The notes beneath the pieces are model-generated. The model ran no database searches. It was not told the origin of the DNA and saw only the letters and a program-made list of their open reading frames with translations. The translations under genes were made by a program, and so were the position numbers. From positions 2,604,001-2,668,000 of the forward strand of contig NZ_JAFFID010000001.1 in the NCBI RefSeq assembly GCF_017355955.1: 64,000 bases of DNA, given 5' to 3'. Shown piece after piece: positions 52,942-62,800 of the stretch (its first letter is position 1; every line of letters begins with the position of its first letter). The DNA is from Sabulibacter ruber. GTDB taxonomy: Bacteria > Bacteroidota > Bacteroidia > Cytophagales > Hymenobacteraceae.

Positions 52942-55758
52942 ATGAAATCTTTTCTACTCACCCTCTCCCTCCTGATAAGCGCGGGTATTAGTTATGCCCA
53001 GCAGGGAACGCTCGCTGGTAAAGTCAAAGACAAAAAGACCGGCGAAGCCATTATTGGAGCCACTGTTTCTGCCACCACCTCTAACGTGGCAGCCACCGAC
53101 ATAGACGGAAATTACGCCCTTAAATTAGCCCCGGGCACCTACAAAGTAACGGTGACCTACGTGTCTTACAAACCGCTTACGTTTGAAGGCATTAAGATTG
53201 AGGCCGGCAAAACCACCACCTTAAACCCTTCTTTGGAAGACGATGCCCACAGTCTGGGCGAAGTAACGGTGGTAGCCGAGCGGCAGGTTAACAATGATAT
53301 TTCGCTCATCAAAGACATCAAGCAAAGCAATATTGTGGTGAGCGGGATGTCTAATGAGCAGATTGTAAAAGCCCAGGACCGCGATGCCGCTGAGGCCGTA
53401 CGCAGAATCCCTGGGGTAACCATCCAGGATAACCGCTTCATCATTGTGCGGGGCTTAAGCGAGCGTTACAACTCCGTGATGCTGAACAACGTGCTCACGC
53501 CTTCTTCTGAAGTAGACGTACGCGCCTTCTCCTTTGATGTACTGCCTACCAGCGTCATAGACCGAATTCTGATTTATAAATCACCGGCCCCCGAATTACC
53601 CGGCGATTTTGCGGGCGGGGCCATTAAGGTCACTACCAGAAACGCGGTAACCGAGAACAGCACCACTTTCAACATTGGAACCGGCTACCGTACCGGCACC
53701 ACTTTCAACAACAACTACTATTCTTACAAAGGCAGCAAAACCGATTTCTTAGGATTTGACAGCGGCACCAGACAATTACCCGGCAACTTCCCAACTACCG
53801 CGCAATTCCAGAACCTGAGTTACGCTGAGCGTGCCCAGTACGGCCAGAACCTGGATCTGCCAAATACCTGGAGACCAGAGAAAGCCACCGCGGCTCCAGA
53901 CCTTCGCCTGAACGTAGGCTTGAACCGGGTCTTTGATGTGGCCGGTAACCGGGTTTCCAGCATCACGGCCTTGACTTACACTAACGCCCGCCTGCGCCAG
54001 AACACTATCCGCAATGACTACCAGCAGCAACAGGCTAACGGCAATGTAGACACCAACTGGAGCTACACAGACCAACTTTCGGGTAACACTGTGCGGGTGG
54101 GCTTGTTGCAGAACTTCTCCATGCGCTTGAATGAGAACAACAAGATAGAATTCCGCAACCTCTTCAACCAGATAGGCATCTCTCAGACCACGGTTCGCCA
54201 AGGCTTCAACTATGAGACCGGTACCGTGAAAGAAGAGCAGAACTACGCCCTGCGTTACGAGAGCCGCAGCATCTACACTGGTCAGTTACAGGGCACGCAC
54301 TCTACCGCAGATCAAAAGAACACCTTCACCTGGTCGGCGGGTTACAACTTCATCAACCGTCAGGAACCGGATTTGCGCCGGGTGCGCACCCAGCGTGATG
54401 CCGGCTCTGAAGGCCCATACCGGGTACAGGTTTCCACCTTGTCTACCCCGTACGATGCCGCCCGTTTCTTCTCTGACCTGAACGAGAGCGCCTACATCGC
54501 CGAAGGTCAGTGGCAGCACCTCTTCAACGCCGCCGATTCTGCCGACGTGGAGAATGCCCCTAAACTGAACATCGGGTTCTACGCCGAAAGAAAAGACCGC
54601 GACTTCAACGCCCGCACGCTCAACTATAAGCGTAACGCCGGAATTGGCGGAGGCAGAACCGATGAAAACATCCTGAACCTACCGCTGGAGCAAATCTTCG
54701 CCCCGCAGAACATCGCCTTCCCGAACGGGCTGATTTTTGACGAAGGAACCACCATCGCTGACAAATACGATGCCTCTAACACCCTTGCCGCCGGGTATGC
54801 CGGTATTGCCAAGCAGTTCTTTGGCCGGGTGAACTTCTACGGAGGGGCTCGGGCTGAGTACAACTGGCGCCAGGTAACCACCGCCGACCAATCGGGCACT
54901 TACGAAGTAGACGATAAGAAACTTTACGTGCTGCCTTCAGTGAACGTGGCCTACAACTTCAGCATCCGTTCCCTGTTGCGCCTGGCTTACGGCATGACAG
55001 TAAACCGCCCCGAATTCAGAGAACAGGCCCGTTTCAGCTTCTATGATTTCAACGAGAACGCCTCGGTGCGCGGTAACAACGAACTGAAGACCGCTACCAT
55101 CCACAACGTGGACATGCGGTATGAATTCTACCCCTCTCCGGCCGAGCTTCTTTCCCTGGGTGTTTTCTACAAGCGGTTCATCAACCCCATTGAAACCAAA
55201 CTGGAAGCCGGTACCGGTACCAACTACACGTTCGTGAATGGTGACTACGCTAACAGCGTGGGAATTGAGGCCGAAGCCCGCAAATCGTTCAGAGATCTGT
55301 TCGGCAGCAAATTCCTCCAAAACCACTCCCTGGTGCTGAATGCCTCATTGATCCACAGCCGCGTGAACCTGGGCGGTGAGTCTTCCAGAGAAGTCCTGGA
55401 GCGTCCTTTGATGGGTCAATCACCCTACATCGTGAACACCGGCTTGTACTACCAAGATGAGGAAACCGGCTGGCAGTACTCCATCATGTACAATGTGCTG
55501 GGCACCAGAATCTACCGCGTGGGCGATGAGCAGAACCCAACCATCTATGAATTGCCGCGCCACGTGGTGGACCTGACGGTTACCAAGAACTTCAAAAACA
55601 GAATGCAGTTGAAGGCTGGCGTGACCGATCTGTTCAACCAGAAATTCCGCTTCAAGGAAGACACCAACCAAGATGGCGAAATCGGGTCAGCAGACCTGCC
55701 TATCTATCTCTTCAACAGAGGCATGTACAGCACCATCACCTTAGGGTACACCTTCTAA
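52942..55758 (+). CDS. TonB-dependent receptor with carboxypeptidase-like N-terminal domain
   Basis: The 938-residue product has a signal peptide (cleavage near SYA-Q), a carboxypeptidase-regulatory-like domain at 22-100 (LAGKVKDKKTGEAIIGATV, GTYKVTVTYVSYKP), a plug (about 115-235) with AAEAVRRIPGVTIQDNRFIIVRGLSERYNSVMLNN, and a TonB-dependent barrel ending in YSTITLGYTF. It lacks the SusC linker and has no SusD partner. The RGLSERYN plug class is typical of large receptors that work with a secreted or surface lipoprotein; here that is the beta-helix protein 52 bp downstream. The ligand is unknown. Confidence 0.94.
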   Translation: MKSFLLTLSLLISAGISYAQQGTLAGKVKDKKTGEAIIGATVSATTSNVAATDIDGNYALKLAPGTYKVTVTYVSYKPLTFEGIKIEAGKTTTLNPSLEDDAHSLGEVTVVAERQVNNDISLIKDIKQSNIVVSGMSNEQIVKAQDRDAAEAVRRIPGVTIQDNRFIIVRGLSERYNSVMLNNVLTPSSEVDVRAFSFDVLPTSVIDRILIYKSPAPELPGDFAGGAIKVTTRNAVTENSTTFNIGTGYRTGTTFNNNYYSYKGSKTDFLGFDSGTRQLPGNFPTTAQFQNLSYAERAQYGQNLDLPNTWRPEKATAAPDLRLNVGLNRVFDVAGNRVSSITALTYTNARLRQNTIRNDYQQQQANGNVDTNWSYTDQLSGNTVRVGLLQNFSMRLNENNKIEFRNLFNQIGISQTTVRQGFNYETGTVKEEQNYALRYESRSIYTGQLQGTHSTADQKNTFTWSAGYNFINRQEPDLRRVRTQRDAGSEGPYRVQVSTLSTPYDAARFFSDLNESAYIAEGQWQHLFNAADSADVENAPKLNIGFYAERKDRDFNARTLNYKRNAGIGGGRTDENILNLPLEQIFAPQNIAFPNGLIFDEGTTIADKYDASNTLAAGYAGIAKQFFGRVNFYGGARAEYNWRQVTTADQSGTYEVDDKKLYVLPSVNVAYNFSIRSLLRLAYGMTVNRPEFREQARFSFYDFNENASVRGNNELKTATIHNVDMRYEFYPSPAELLSLGVFYKRFINPIETKLEAGTGTNYTFVNGDYANSVGIEAEARKSFRDLFGSKFLQNHSLVLNASLIHSRVNLGGESSREVLERPLMGQSPYIVNTGLYYQDEETGWQYSIMYNVLGTRIYRVGDEQNPTIYELPRHVVDLTVTKNFKNRMQLKAGVTDLFNQKFRFKEDTNQDGEIGSADLPIYLFNRGMYSTITLGYTF

Positions 55759-55810
55759 TCAACGACTTACCTTTCAATTATTCCAACTAAACACTTTTCA
55801 GAAAACAAGT

Positions 55811-57148
55811 ATGAAAGACTTAGGTAAATTATCACTTATGCTTTTGGCAGGTCTGGCTTTGGGCTTCACCTCGTGCAATGACAGCGAGGAAGACGGCAAC
55901 ACGCCCACCCCAACCGTGAAAGGCAACGCAAACCTGCAAGGCACTATCTCCGCAAACAGAACCCTTGACGCAGATACCGTTTATACCTTGAAAGGCTTTG
56001 TGTATGTAGACAACAACGCAACCCTCACCATAGAACCAGGTACCATCATCAAAGGCGAAAAAGCTACGCAGGGCACTTTATTGATTCAGCGTGGCGCCAG
56101 AATCATGGCGCAGGGTACCGCCGAAAAACCCATTGTGTTTACTTCTAACCAACCCAAAGGTAACCGTGCTCCCGGTGACTGGGGTGGGGTAGTGATCTTA
56201 GGGAAAGCAAGACACAACCAGGCCGAGGACCCAATTGTAGAAGGTGGACCAGTAGCCTATTACGGCGGAACCAATGACGCCGACAATTCCGGGGTTTTCA
56301 GCTACGTGCGCATTGAGTTTGCCGGTTACCCCCTGCAGCCTAACAAAGAATTGAACGGCCTTACCTTAGGCTCTGTAGGCTCAGGCACCAAGATTGACCA
56401 CGTACAGGTTTCTTTTGGCGGTGACGATGCTTTTGAGTGGTTTGGCGGAACAGTGAACGCCACGCACCTGGTGGCCTACAGAACCACCGATGACATGTTT
56501 GACACTGATTATGGATACAACGGAAGAGTACAGTATGCTTTAGGTATCAGCGACCCTAACATGTGGGACGTGGCCACCGGTGGTGCTTCCAACGGTTTTG
56601 AGTCTGACAACGACGGTGCCGGTTCTACCAGAACTCCATTGACCACCGCTACTTTCTCTAACGTGACCATCATTGGCCCAGGCAACAACTTGCCTTCTGG
56701 TGCTCAGTTTGGCCAGGGTGCTCACCTGAAAAAAGGCACCAGCCTTTCTATCCGCAACTCTATCATCAGCGGTTTCGCCAAAGGCATCACCCTTGATGGC
56801 TCCGTAGTGGAGGGATATGCGCAGAACGGCGGCATCAAAATCATGAACACCGTAGTGGCAGGCGCTGGCGAAAACAGTGCCATTAACAAAGCTTCCTCGT
56901 CTACCTCAGCCTTCAACGCGGCAACCTGGTTTAGCACAGCTGGTAACGGCAACAGCATCAAAGCCATGAATGAGCTTGGCCTGGCAACAACTGCTCCTTA
57001 CTTACCACAGACTGGCTCTATGGCGCTGAGCGGGGCTTCTTTCACCGGCACCACCGGCTTTGAGAACACTACCTTCATCGGAGCCTTCGGTACTACTGAC
57101 TGGACCACCGGCTGGACCAACTGGGATCCACAGAACACTGACTATTAA
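55811..57148 (+). CDS. Surface lipoprotein with right-handed beta-helix
   Basis: The 445-residue product has a lipobox FTSC (Cys22) and an acidic linker. The long body has repeated beta-helix turns: GFVYVDNNATLTIEPGTIIKGEKATQGTLLIQRGARIMAQGTAEKPIVFTS, GDWGGVVILGKA, IDHVQVSFGGDDAFEWFGGTVNATHLV and RNSIISGFAKGI. Many such proteins are annotated as hypothetical or, wrongly, as multidrug transporters. It probably works with the TonB receptor upstream as a surface binder or processing enzyme; no catalytic residues are assignable. It starts 52 bp after the receptor stop and shares its promoter. Confidence 0.85.
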   Translation: MKDLGKLSLMLLAGLALGFTSCNDSEEDGNTPTPTVKGNANLQGTISANRTLDADTVYTLKGFVYVDNNATLTIEPGTIIKGEKATQGTLLIQRGARIMAQGTAEKPIVFTSNQPKGNRAPGDWGGVVILGKARHNQAEDPIVEGGPVAYYGGTNDADNSGVFSYVRIEFAGYPLQPNKELNGLTLGSVGSGTKIDHVQVSFGGDDAFEWFGGTVNATHLVAYRTTDDMFDTDYGYNGRVQYALGISDPNMWDVATGGASNGFESDNDGAGSTRTPLTTATFSNVTIIGPGNNLPSGAQFGQGAHLKKGTSLSIRNSIISGFAKGITLDGSVVEGYAQNGGIKIMNTVVAGAGENSAINKASSSTSAFNAATWFSTAGNGNSIKAMNELGLATTAPYLPQTGSMALSGASFTGTTGFENTTFIGAFGTTDWTTGWTNWDPQNTDY

Positions 57149-57244
57149 TCTACAATATCAAAGACAAGATTGGCCGTCAATATGGGTGAGAAATAACGAT
57201 GGCACAATCACTTTGCGCATGGCTTAGTCTCCCATGCGCAGGGG

Positions 57245-57268
57245 GCCCGCCAGAGATGGCGGGCTTTA
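57245..57268 (+). terminator. First terminator after the receptor operon
   Basis: Perfect 7-bp arms GCCCGCC and GGCGGGC are followed by TTTAT, 97 bp after the beta-helix gene stop. Confidence 0.65.
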
Positions 57269-57280
57269 TCTTTCATGAGA

Positions 57281-57331
57281 AAAACAGAAACAAAACGGGC
57301 CTCCAATGGAGGCCCGTTTTGTTTCTGTTTT
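57281..57331. terminator. Perfect 25-bp palindromic terminator between convergent genes
   Basis: The arms 57281-57305 and 57307-57331 are exact complements with a single base (57306) between them. The arms begin AAAACAG and end CTGTTTT. It serves the receptor operon and the minus-strand small gene. Confidence 0.88.
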
Positions 57332-57367
57332 ATTGGAAAAGTTAATAAAGGGTGAGAGTATAAAGGA

Positions 57368-57706
57368 TTAGTGTCTTTTAGAGGTTGCCTGGTAAGCGGT
57401 GTATAATTTCTGTTGCGCTGGGTTTAAGTGTTGCAGGACCGCGTTTTCGTAACGGGCGCTGATCTCTGCCACCAAAGATTCCAGCCGGTCAGCCGGCGCT
57501 ATGTTATGCACCACATTTAATTCCTGTAGTCTTTCTCTCTCCAGGCCTCTCAGTTTCACAAACTGGGTTTCGCTTAGTTGCAACACCTGGTACAGAGATC
57601 TTGCCTCTGCCTTGCCTGAATTTCTTTCTGTAGGTTGAGACGCGTACGCTGTAGACATTCCAACAAAAGACAACGAGAAGGCGAGAGCAAGAGTAAGATT
57701 TTTCAT
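57368..57706 (-). CDS. Small exported protein of unknown function
   Basis: The product has 112 residues from ATG 57706. This start puts KNLTLALAFSLSFVGMSTAYA at the N-terminus as a signal peptide (cleavage near YAS-Q). The frame is open to 57970, but that extension has a poor composition and lies over the MoxR terminator. The mature 90 residues are helical: SLYQVLQLSETQFVKLRGLERERLQELN, LESLVAEISARYENAVLQHLNPAQQKLYTAY. The LNPAQQKLYTAY ending recalls Spy/CpxP-like or DUF4168-like small periplasmic helical proteins; this is a weak analogy. Confidence 0.7.
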   Translation of the reverse strand: MKNLTLALAFSLSFVGMSTAYASQPTERNSGKAEARSLYQVLQLSETQFVKLRGLERERLQELNVVHNIAPADRLESLVAEISARYENAVLQHLNPAQQKLYTAYQATSKRH

Positions 57707-57899
57707 TTGTAAAGTACAGTTGTTTGTAATTCTGATGCAAAGGTAGGGCTCCAGAGCAGGCCAGAATTTTATATTAGACAAACTATATAATTCAGTAGCC
57801 CAAGATTCAATTTTCCCCGATAAAGCTTTCCCGGCCGTTCGTAGAAACAGCAAAATGCCGGTTGAATGCCCGCATAGAAGGTTAGATGAGCTTAGGTTC

Positions 57900-57936
57900 A
57901 TTTTTGGGCAGCTTTTCTGAAAAACGACCGAAAACA
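57900..57936. repeat. 38-bp dispersed palindrome, copy 19
   Basis: The halves are ATTTTTGGGCAGCTTTTC and TGAAAAACGACCGAAAACA. It touches the MoxR terminator, 53 bp after the moxR stop. Confidence 0.65.
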
Positions 57937-57937
57937 A

Positions 57938-57962
57938 AAAGGCAACCTTCTTCAGGTTGCCT
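57938..57962 (-). terminator. Terminator of the MoxR gene
   Basis: The arms AGGCAACCT and AGGTTGCCT enclose a 5-bp loop, followed by a T run on the minus strand, 27 bp after the stop. Confidence 0.85.
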
Positions 57963-57988
57963 TCTTTCATACTTACTTAAGTATCTTC

Positions 57989-58981
57989 TTAACTGATGGG
58001 CACTTTCCGGAGGATGGCTTCCACAAAGTCCTTGGTCTGCACGTTGTCTGCCTCGGCCTCATAGTTCAGGATAACCCGGTGGCTCAGCACGTCTGAGGCG
58101 ATCTCTTTGATATCCTCCGGCAAAACATAGTCGCGCTCGTCAAAGAAAGCGACTGCCTTGGCGGCCAGGTTCAGGGCAATGCTGGCCCTTGGCGACACGC
58201 CAAACTGCAGGTACTGCGCAAAATCAGTCAACTCATAATCCGCCGGGCGGCGGGTGGCGAAGACCAGCTCAATGATATAGCGCTCCAACGTCTCGGAGAT
58301 CTGCACCTGGTTTATCTCGTTCCTGATGTCAAAGATATCCTGTTTGGTCAGGATGGTGTTCACGGTGCTGCTGTAAGACAGATTGGACATGCGTCGCATC
58401 ACCTCCAGTTCATCGGTCTTGGACAGATAGTCTACGTAAACCTTCATCATGAAACGGTCTACCTGGGCCTCTGGCAACGGATAGGTTCCCTCCTGCTCTA
58501 CCGGGTTCTGAGTTGCCAGTACTAAGAAGGGCAAATCCAGCCGATAGGTCTTCTCCCCAATGGTTACCTGTTTTTCCTGCATGGCCTCCAAAAGCGCAGA
58601 CTGTACCTTGGCCGGCGAGCGGTTCACCTCATCGGCTAGCACCAGATTGGCGAAGATAGGACCTTTCTTTACTTCAAAGGCAGAGGAGCTTTGATTGTAG
58701 ATCATGGTGCCAATCAAGTCTGAGGGCAACAAGTCTGGGGTAAACTGTATCCGTTGAAAATTCAGGTGCAGCACTTTGGCCAAGGTATTAATGGTCAACG
58801 TCTTGGCCAGACCAGGAACACCTTCCAATAGTATATGCCCGTTGGTAAACAGGCCAATAAGCAAGCGGTTCACCATGTACTGCTGCCCTACTACCACTTT
58901 ACTCATCTCTCTGAACACCTGCTTTATCTTCAACTGGTGCTCGCGTATCTTTTCCTGATAGGAGAGTTCTTCCGTTTGCAT
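57989..58981 (-). CDS. MoxR-family AAA+ ATPase
   Basis: The 330-residue product has Walker A GVPGLAKT (54-61), Walker B LVLADEVNRSPAK (113-125), the pre-sensor EQEGTYPLPEAQVDRFMMKV and the lid helices of the MoxR class. Such ATPases act as chaperones that activate metal- or vWA-domain partners; in Bacteroidetes they often head a BatA/B operon. Here the downstream side is a terminator and the upstream gene is DUF486, so the usual DUF58/BatA partners are not adjacent. ATG at 58981 gives the normal start. It is cytoplasmic. Confidence 0.94.
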   Translation of the reverse strand: MQTEELSYQEKIREHQLKIKQVFREMSKVVVGQQYMVNRLLIGLFTNGHILLEGVPGLAKTLTINTLAKVLHLNFQRIQFTPDLLPSDLIGTMIYNQSSSAFEVKKGPIFANLVLADEVNRSPAKVQSALLEAMQEKQVTIGEKTYRLDLPFLVLATQNPVEQEGTYPLPEAQVDRFMMKVYVDYLSKTDELEVMRRMSNLSYSSTVNTILTKQDIFDIRNEINQVQISETLERYIIELVFATRRPADYELTDFAQYLQFGVSPRASIALNLAAKAVAFFDERDYVLPEDIKEIASDVLSHRVILNYEAEADNVQTKDFVEAILRKVPIS

Positions 58982-59035
58982 CTATTCTTTCGTTACGAAT
59001 TGGCTAAGGTAACCATTCTCTTGCATACTCTGGGT

Positions 59036-59407
59036 CTACCATTTCTTAAACACAAAGAAAACCGCCAGCACCAATAGGCCGAATCCCACCAAATGGTTCC
59101 AGGCGAATCTCTCTGTCCTGAAGACATACACTGTTACCAGCGTGAAGACCATAAGAGAGATTACCTCTTGCAGTATTTTCAGTTCAAACAAAGAAAAGGG
59201 TCCTCCGTTCTCCCTGAAGCCAATTTTATTGGCTGGTACCTGAAAAATATACTCAAAGAACGCCAATCCCCAACTAATCAGTATAACGCTTACCAATCCC
59301 AGTTTCTGTAACGCACTTATCTTTTTGAATTGCAGGTGCCCGTACCAGGCAAACGTCATGAACAGGTTAGAAAGGCAGAGCAAAAAGATGGTGTAAAATG
59401 ATTTCAT
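59036..59407 (-). CDS. DMT-superfamily small membrane protein (DUF486)
   Basis: The product has 123 residues from ATG 59407, with four membrane helices. The DUF486 signature is present: LSNLFMTFAWYGHLQF (11-26), ISWGLAFFEYIFQVPANKIGF (about 47-67) and SLFELKILQEVISLMVFTLV (about 72-91). The family is a small relative of drug/metabolite transporters with unknown substrate. The longest frame begins with GTG at 59470 and would add 21 polar residues before the first helix, so it is rejected. It is upstream of moxR on the same strand with 54 bp between them. Confidence 0.9.
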   Translation of the reverse strand: MKSFYTIFLLCLSNLFMTFAWYGHLQFKKISALQKLGLVSVILISWGLAFFEYIFQVPANKIGFRENGGPFSLFELKILQEVISLMVFTLVTVYVFRTERFAWNHLVGFGLLVLAVFFVFKKW

Positions 59408-59873
59408 ATCTGTATAGAGGTAAACACAAATATAACTCTCCTCAAAAGACTTAACACCCTGTGCACCCACGCAAGCAAGGTACTCAACTCCAACTAATTA
59501 CCAATCCAACTTCCAAGGCTTTTGAGTTAGCTAACAACCTGTTTTATAATTATTCTTAAATAAATTCAAACACAAAGCTCTAACGGCTCACCTTCTTTCT
59601 CTAACAGTCAGTTAATCAGATTTATAGTAGTTTATTTAAACTGTTGAAATACGCAATTCAACCGGTGAATAGCCCTATTCATCTACGGCCTCTTTATTTC
59701 ACCGACTACAATTCCAGCTCCACCGAAATATTCATTTTACAAGAACGATAGATCAGAATTTTGCACTGTCAGATGATTAAAGAATAGACAAGGGCTGACT
59801 TAAGTGCAGTTTCAGCCAATGTCGTTTCTGGAAAAAGCTGGCAGGCATGAAAGATTAATCAAAACTAAAGTTT
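59408..59873. other. AT-rich divergent spacer DUF486 / DUF11 protein
   Basis: No supported gene. A 65-codon frame (59804-60001) overlaps the DUF11 gene start out of phase and is taken as chance. An ATTTTGCA like those seen before other starts lies at 59758-59765, but a full promoter is not clear. Confidence 0.45.
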
Positions 59874-62800
59874 ATGGTCCAGAAGTTACGATTCTTGTTA
59901 CTTGCCCTGATCCTGCTCCCATTCACCATGTATGGGGAAGGATCAAAGCAGTTGACACCAAACAGGTCTTCAGATCCCCTTACCAGTGCCAACAACGATA
60001 AGGCCGGGTATCTAGCCCATGATGCTAACTTTCCTAGTGCTTCAGGAGTAGCCATCACCTCCCTTAGCTTCCTGAAACCGGCTGGATTCAGCCGGAACGG
60101 CGCTACGTATTCCAAAGATCACCGGCTTTACATTAGAGTAAAAGCTGGCGAAACGCTTTATTACGGGGTACGCCGGGCTGTACATGACCAAACTTCTGCT
60201 AACCAGACTGATTTAACCATTACCCTTCGGCGCACCGGTTTAGATGGCGTAGATGATGCTTCCTACTCGCAATCCAATACCTTAAGAGCCAATACCAGCT
60301 CTACCAGGAGCATGCTTTTAGTAGCCAATCAAACTGGGGTGATTAACAATGCCACCGAGGTTAACAATGGCCCAAACAGACCCGCTAAAGGAACATATGC
60401 AGCGGTCACGAACGGCTACACTCCCTTGAGCATCACCAACACCACCGGAGTAGACCAGGACTACTATGTTGAATTCACCCAGGCAGGGGAATCTAGCTGG
60501 ACAGATGACGGCCGCCGTTTCTCCGTCTATGACCTGTGGGATTTCACGGTGATTGATGCTAACGGGGCAGAAAGACAGGGTCGTATGCGCAGCAAGCTGT
60601 GGTCTTTCTCGGCCGGCGGCACAGACAACGTTTTCTCCAGAGACTTCAACATGTACCCCCTTATTCCGAGTGAGGATCAGACAGGTAAATTCTTTGTGAA
60701 GAAGATTGAACTGGCCGGTATTGCCCCGCAGAACTTCTTCCGGTTTGTGACCAACCGTTTCGGCTCCACTACCGCTGCCGGTGCAACCGCAGAGGAAAGA
60801 AGGAAAAGCCAGACCAGCCAATTAGACTACCCGGAGCTTTTCAACTTCGTGAACAATCCAGATGAAAGCATCTGGCCCAGCGCCGCTGCTCCAACCTTCA
60901 CCGTTTCCATCAACAACAGCTGCAATACCAGCACCAACGGCGGTAAAGCCATTTTCAACCTCAACACCTCTGAGAGCAGCACCTTTATCGTGCTGATCAA
61001 CCTGAACGGAGTAGATGGTTACCAACCAGGAACCGCCGACGTTTTGCTGCAATCGTCGGGAGCCAGAGGAACGCGTGCGGTGGAATGGAACGGCCTGAAC
61101 GGCTTAGGTCAGGTAGTAGCCAAAAACACCACATTGAATTACTACTTCCGGAACGGTAGCGCCCCGGTGCATTTTCCGGTATGGGACGCAGAGAAAAACC
61201 TGGATGGTTTCAGGGTGCAGGATGTAAGACCACTTGCAGGATCTAACTATGACGGACTCCTTTTCTGGGATGACTCCAACCTCCCTACTTCTACCTTCCC
61301 AACCCCTCAAACTGAGTTGTTCGGGGTTGTTTCTACCAATGGAGTGCACCGTTGGGGAACTTCTACCACTACCGCCGGTGACTTGAAGACCGTTAATACC
61401 TGGACCTACGGTTACACGGGCTCCAGCCAGCAAACCACTACTTTCAACTATGACTGTAGCGCAGACGTGGCCGTGACCAATACCGCGGCTACGGCTCCGT
61501 ACGCCATCGGGAAAGAATTCACCTACACCGTTACCGTTACCAACAACGGTCCCCTACCAGCTACAAACATTGTAGTGACAGACAAACTAGACGCCTCCAA
61601 ATTACAGTTCGTTAGCTCTTCTGACGCCGTTTACAACAGCAGCACCGGTATCTGGACCGTAGGAACCCTGGCTAACGGCGCGTCTAGGACCTTAACTATC
61701 ACTGCCAAGCCATTGGTAATAGGAGCAATTACTTCCACAGCTTCTCAAACCCACACCGAGGCAGACAATATTGCCTCCAACAACAGTGCATCGGCTACTA
61801 TCACGGTACAGCCCGCCGCTGATATTGCGGTAACCAACACGGTCCCAAAAACCAGCTACTATAACGGAGAGTTGGTTACTTATACTATCACGGCTCAGAA
61901 CCTTGGTCCTAATGCTGCCACGGGAGTGACTGTCCTGGATAAACTTCCCTCTGGGCTAACCCTGGAAGGAACCGCCCCAGCCGGATATGACGCTTCTACC
62001 GGTGTCTGGACCGTAGGCAATCTGGCTTTGAACGAGACGAAAACCTTGATCCTGACCGCCAGAGCCTCCCTGCAGGGAACGCATACCACTACAGCAACTT
62101 TGGGCAGCAGAACCAGCAGTGAACTGGACCTGAACAGCAGCAACAACACCATGTCCAATACTATTACCGTCCTGCCTTCGGCTGATGTAGCGGTCAACAA
62201 CGTGGTTTCCAATCCTAACCCTGGGCAGGGAGATGCCATCACGTACACCATCACAGCAATCAACAACGGTCCTAACAATGCCACCAATGTTTCTGTGGCC
62301 AACCAATTACCAGCAGGTTTAACCATCACAGGACATACTGCCAGTGCAGGAACGTTTAATGCTGCTACCGGCACCTGGAATGTGGGATCCATTGTCACAA
62401 GCGGGTCTCAGACACTCACCATCACGGCGCGGCCTACCGTAACCGGCTCTGTAACGGTAACTTCGTCCCAGACCCATACTGAGTATGATGCCCAGGCCAG
62501 CAACAACACAGCCAGCAGTACCATCACGGTGAAGCCTACCGCCGATGTTGCCGTGACCAACGTGGTTACCTCTCCAATTAAAACCAGCTACAGCAACGGC
62601 GAAGAAGTGACCTATACCGTAACGGTTACCAACAACGGACCGAGCACTGCCACCAACGTTTCTATTACAGACAAGCTCCCGGCTTCATTGACGTTCGTAA
62701 GAGCAACTAATTCCAGCGGCACCGGCACCTATGATGCCGATAAAGGAACCTGGTCTGTGGGAACCCTGGCCAGCGGAGCTTCTGCCACCCTCACTTTGGT

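Noticed and set aside
55790-55810. ACTTTTCAGAAAACAAGT before the beta-helix lipoprotein as another 38-bp palindrome
   Set aside because: Only the inner part is present and the outer GTTTT/AAAAC ends are missing, so it was not counted.
57707-57970. N-terminal extension of the small exported protein to 200 residues
   Set aside because: The extension would cover the MoxR terminator and a palindrome copy, while the ATG at 57706 starts a proper signal peptide.
59804-60001. A 65-codon frame overlapping the start of the DUF11 gene
   Set aside because: It is out of phase with the long frame and has no signal or motif; the DUF11 frame starts with a clear signal peptide.
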